Below are positions 5,227 through 5,506 of a DNA stretch of 5,506 bases, one piece after another. The translations under genes were made by a program, and so were the position numbers. A model generated the notes under the pieces. That model worked only from the letters and a program-made list of their open reading frames with translations, was not told the origin of the DNA and made no database searches. Source of the DNA: Nitrospinota bacterium (GTDB lineage Bacteria; UBA8248); the NCBI GenBank assembly GCA_029937135.1, contig JAPYQX010000172.1, positions 1-5,506 on the forward strand, read 5' to 3'. The stretch's first letter is position 1. Every line of letters begins with the position of its first letter.

Positions 5227-5341
5227 GCGCCTCCGTCTGGTTATCCGACTTGTAGCCCTTGGCCCGCCATGCATTTTGCCGGTGGGCGTTAGGCGGCCTT
5301 GCCTAGTTATCCGACTTGTAGCCCTTGCCCGCCATGCATTT
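5218..5341. repeat. Two-copy imperfect tandem direct repeat across a convergent gene junction
   Basis: Copy 1 is 5218-5276 and copy 2 is 5284-5341, 66 nt apart. Both begin GGGCGTTAGGCG, differ over about ten bases, then share a 36-37 nt block starting at TTATCCGACTTGTAGCCCTT and ending GCCCGCCATGCATTT, with one extra G in copy 1. Copy 2 contains the true 3' end of the minus-strand gene; copy 1 contains the plus-strand gene's stop. Copy 1 carries a decayed second version of the minus-strand gene's tail. Confidence 0.85.
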
Positions 5342-5506
5342 CTCGAAAGGGTCTCCCGCCCAGATCGAGTAGCTGGAATGCGAGACCCGAGCGAGGGGTT
5401 TGCCCGCCAGGCCCTTCCCGTCGTACATCAGCCCGACCGACTGGGAGCACTCCTTCAGCGCCGCGGTCGCCTGGCCCATGTTCGCCCCCGGTTTCGACCA
5501 TGTGGT
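5303..5506 (-). CDS. Small Cys-containing, probable lipoprotein-like protein, C-terminal 67 residues only
   Basis: The reading frame enters from the right edge and ends at TAG 5305-5303. The visible part begins TTWSKPGANMGQATAALKEC, continues to YSIWAGDPFEKC and ends MAGKGYKSDN. A Trp-x-Lys-Pro-Gly-Ala start, a Cys about 17 residues later and a C-terminal FEKCMAGKGY resemble a common type of small bacterial lipoprotein. In that type two Cys flank a short domain, and W.KPG follows the lipidated N-terminus by a few residues. The signal peptide and lipobox would lie outside the window, so this is an inference. A different frame (from 5501 to 5307) gives an ATG-started ORF, but its product is Gly/Arg-rich and lacks this pattern. 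Its last ten codons are duplicated at 5218-5276. Confidence 0.65.
   Translation of the reverse strand, partial: TTWSKPGANMGQATAALKECSQSVGLMYDGKGLAGKPLARVSHSSYSIWAGDPFEKCMAGKGYKSDN

Noticed and set aside
5218..5341. CRISPR or attachment-site repeat
   Set aside because: There are only two copies, one carrying coding sequence of the adjacent gene, with no spacer array and no integrase in the window.

Overview
The window is GC-rich bacterial DNA with compact genes, good Shine-Dalgarno sites and one-base stop/start overlaps. The gene mix is a UGSC-associated-type conserved protein, a PPOX flavoprotein, a SUMF1-fold exported protein, an LEA type 2 lipoprotein and a pentapeptide solenoid. With a c-di-GMP-I type riboswitch, it suggests an uncultured Gram-negative-type lineage (deltaproteobacterial, Tectomicrobia or Rokubacteria-like). 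That placement is an inference of low certainty, since no marker gene is present.

Layout. Positions 1-2147 hold a minus-strand pair: a 343-residue conserved protein (1116-2147) followed 17 nt later by a pentapeptide-repeat gene (1-1098) that leaves the window at the left edge. The second gene is broken twice. It has an in-frame TAA at 619-621 and a reading-frame change in an eight-base homopolymer at 537-544. The repeat register shows that the frame change equals two extra bases. Divergent from this pair, 2281-3578 is a two-gene plus-strand operon: a PPOX-class flavin-binding protein, then an exported SUMF1/FGE-fold protein joined by a TGATG overlap. The SUMF protein lacks the catalytic cysteines of formylglycine-generating enzyme. 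3579-3784 has no gene.

The most interesting part is 4003-4440 on the minus strand and the ORF after it. A c-di-GMP-I (GEMM-I) aptamer (about 4328-4436) is followed by a perfect 9-bp hairpin plus U6. The descending arm of that hairpin is the ribosome binding site, and its U tract touches the AUG of a small ORF (4003-4278). A second unrecognised small ORF (3785-4003, 72 aa) follows through another TGATG junction. This looks like a c-di-GMP-controlled pair of small proteins of unknown function. The first ORF appears to change frame in a C7 tract.

4441-4725 is a divergent control region. 4726-5226 encodes an LEA type 2 (WHy-domain) lipoprotein. At the right edge a minus-strand gene (5303-5506) gives only its C-terminal 67 residues. 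Its last codons and 3' flank are tandemly duplicated in the gap between the two convergent genes.
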